Positions 63,244 to 64,000 of a stretch of DNA of 64,000 nt are shown here, piece by piece. Origin of the DNA: Treponema peruense (lineage in GTDB: Bacteria > Spirochaetota > Spirochaetia > Treponematales > Treponemataceae). The position numbers were made by a program, and so were the translations under genes. The first letter of the stretch is position 1, and every line of letters starts with the position of its first letter. The notes beneath the pieces were generated by a model. It saw only the letters and a list, made by a program, of their open reading frames with translations, did no database searches and was not told the origin of the DNA. The DNA is taken from NCBI RefSeq assembly GCF_016117655.1, contig NZ_CP064936.1, positions 1,612,001-1,676,000 on the forward strand, in the 5' to 3' direction.

Positions 63244-64000
63244 CTACTTTTCTTCATCGTCACTGCAGTAAGGGTCGTCCACGCATATAACGCATCTTAC
63301 ATCGCTGCAAAGCCTCTCTATTCTGGAAGCAAGTTCTTTCTTAAGGGAAGCACGGTCTTCACAGCAGTCAAAAGGTCTTACAACATCAAAAATAAGATTC
63401 GTATGGCTAGGACCGGGAACCATTCTCACGTCATGTACAGAAAGCCTTGTGTCAATCTGTTTTGCGCATTCAGAAGCAATTTTATGCAGTTCCTTAAGGC
63501 GTTCATTTTTTGAGTCAACAGGATCCATATGAATCACTGCGGAACACCCCAGCTTTTGGGAAAGTGAAATCTCTGCATTGTCAACAACGTCGTGAAGTTC
63601 AAAAATATTCTGGTCACCGGGAACTTCTGCATGCAAAGAAACCATCATGCGTCCCGGACCGTAATCATGTATGACAAGATCGTGGATGCCGATTATAGGC
63701 TTGTGTGACATAACTTCGGCTTCAATAGCTTTAACAAGTTCTTCTGAAGGCGGTGTACCCAAAAGAGGACGCAGAGTTTCCTTGGCAGACTCAAATCCTG
63801 TTCTTAAAATAAAGACAGCAACAATTATACCGCCAATGCCATCTACAGGCAGACTGCAGAATTTTGAACAGATTACCGAAACAATTACTACGAAAGTAGA
63901 AATCATATCAGAAAGACTGTCCATAGCCGTAGCTTCAAGTGCCACAGAAGAAATTTTCTTTCCTACGGAATGATTGTAAAACCAGATATAAAATTTTACA
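63244..64000 (-). CDS. Cation diffusion facilitator transporter, 5' end cut by window edge
   Basis: Divalent-metal efflux antiporter of the CDF family. 252 codons lie in the window, without a start: reading from the right edge gives VKFYIWFYNHSVGKKISS, then VALEATAMDSLSDMISTFVV, the CDF TM5 metal-site helix where HDxxSD is usual and MDSLSD is seen here. TM6 is PVDGIGGIIVAVFILRTG. The cytosolic C-terminal ferredoxin-like domain (VMSHKPIIGIHDLVIHDYGP) is followed by another similar segment, giving a longer C-terminus than plain FieF. Metal (Zn, Fe, Mn, other) cannot be told. Confidence 0.88.
   Translation of the reverse strand, partial: VKFYIWFYNHSVGKKISSVALEATAMDSLSDMISTFVVIVSVICSKFCSLPVDGIGGIIVAVFILRTGFESAKETLRPLLGTPPSEELVKAIEAEVMSHKPIIGIHDLVIHDYGPGRMMVSLHAEVPGDQNIFELHDVVDNAEISLSQKLGCSAVIHMDPVDSKNERLKELHKIASECAKQIDTRLSVHDVRMVPGPSHTNLIFDVVRPFDCCEDRASLKKELASRIERLCSDVRCVICVDDPYCSDDEEK

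Noticed and set aside
1-64000. CRISPR array, tRNA genes, insertion sequences, prophage
   Set aside because: No regularly spaced direct repeats, no cloverleaf sequences, no transposase or integrase motifs were seen.

Overview
The window looks like chromosomal DNA from a spirochaete, most likely a Treponema. This is an inference from several signs: lipobox lipoproteins scattered among housekeeping genes, a long eukaryote-like isoleucyl-tRNA synthetase, a pair of MptE/DUF115 proteins behind a sigma-28-like promoter, and moderate GC with very A/T-rich control regions. I cannot name a species. I found no rRNA, tRNA, CRISPR array, transposase or prophage. No gene-free stretch longer than 300 bp remains after annotation.

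Layout. (1) 1-7.6 kb, housekeeping: folP (cut by the left edge), dxs, a 29-residue bS22/mS38-like ribosomal protein gene, hemW, lepB, smpB, a secreted protein of unknown function, tsaC, and an FtsB/DivIC-like protein. (2) 7.7-15.4 kb, a four-gene operon: a 1023-residue very acidic protein with repeated short motifs, two paralogous MptE-like/DUF115 proteins, and a two-TM protein with a degenerate GGDEF-like domain. The last three are joined by 4-bp ATGA overlaps. (3) 15.4-21.2 kb, an operon read leftwards: ileS, lipoprotein, upp with an unusual N-terminal extension, TPR lipoprotein. (4) 21.4-46.4 kb, a type II secretion (T2SS) locus: gspD-E-F rightwards, meeting a leftward operon of propeller-like protein, a giant ~4,625-residue secreted protein, gspG, a short GspI-like pseudopilin, gspJ, gspK, gspL, a GspM/GspC-like fusion, a lipoprotein and a minimal prepilin peptidase. 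The two arms overlap tail to tail. (5) 46.6-49.1 kb: an RlpA-like DPBB/SPOR protein and a secreted protein, separated by a palindrome-rich insert flanked by an 18-bp direct repeat. (6) 49.2-55.5 kb: nucleotide-sugar 4,6-dehydratase, DegT aminotransferase, and a divergent three-subunit xanthine-dehydrogenase-like set. (7) 55.6-64 kb: queA-ruvB-ruvA, a chemoreceptor, coaX, hisS, a small membrane protein, and a CDF cation transporter cut by the right edge.

How they may work together. The T2SS locus carries its own inner-membrane platform, ATPase, secretin, pseudopilins and peptidase around one enormous exported multidomain protein. The natural reading is a secretion machine dedicated to that protein and perhaps to its propeller-like neighbour. 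The middle of the giant protein (about residues 950-2700) is built of a recurring beta-rich unit that I do not recognise; this is the best candidate for something undescribed. The DUF115 pair behind a sigma-28-like promoter, and the dehydratase/aminotransferase pair 35 kb away, would together fit flagellin glycosylation.

A second theme is gene expression. Six genes (smpB, lepB, gspD, the 4,6-dehydratase, ruvA, hisS) have little or no Shine-Dalgarno sequence but do have a sigma-70-like promoter whose -10 box ends 6-9 nt before the start codon, which predicts leaderless or nearly leaderless mRNAs.
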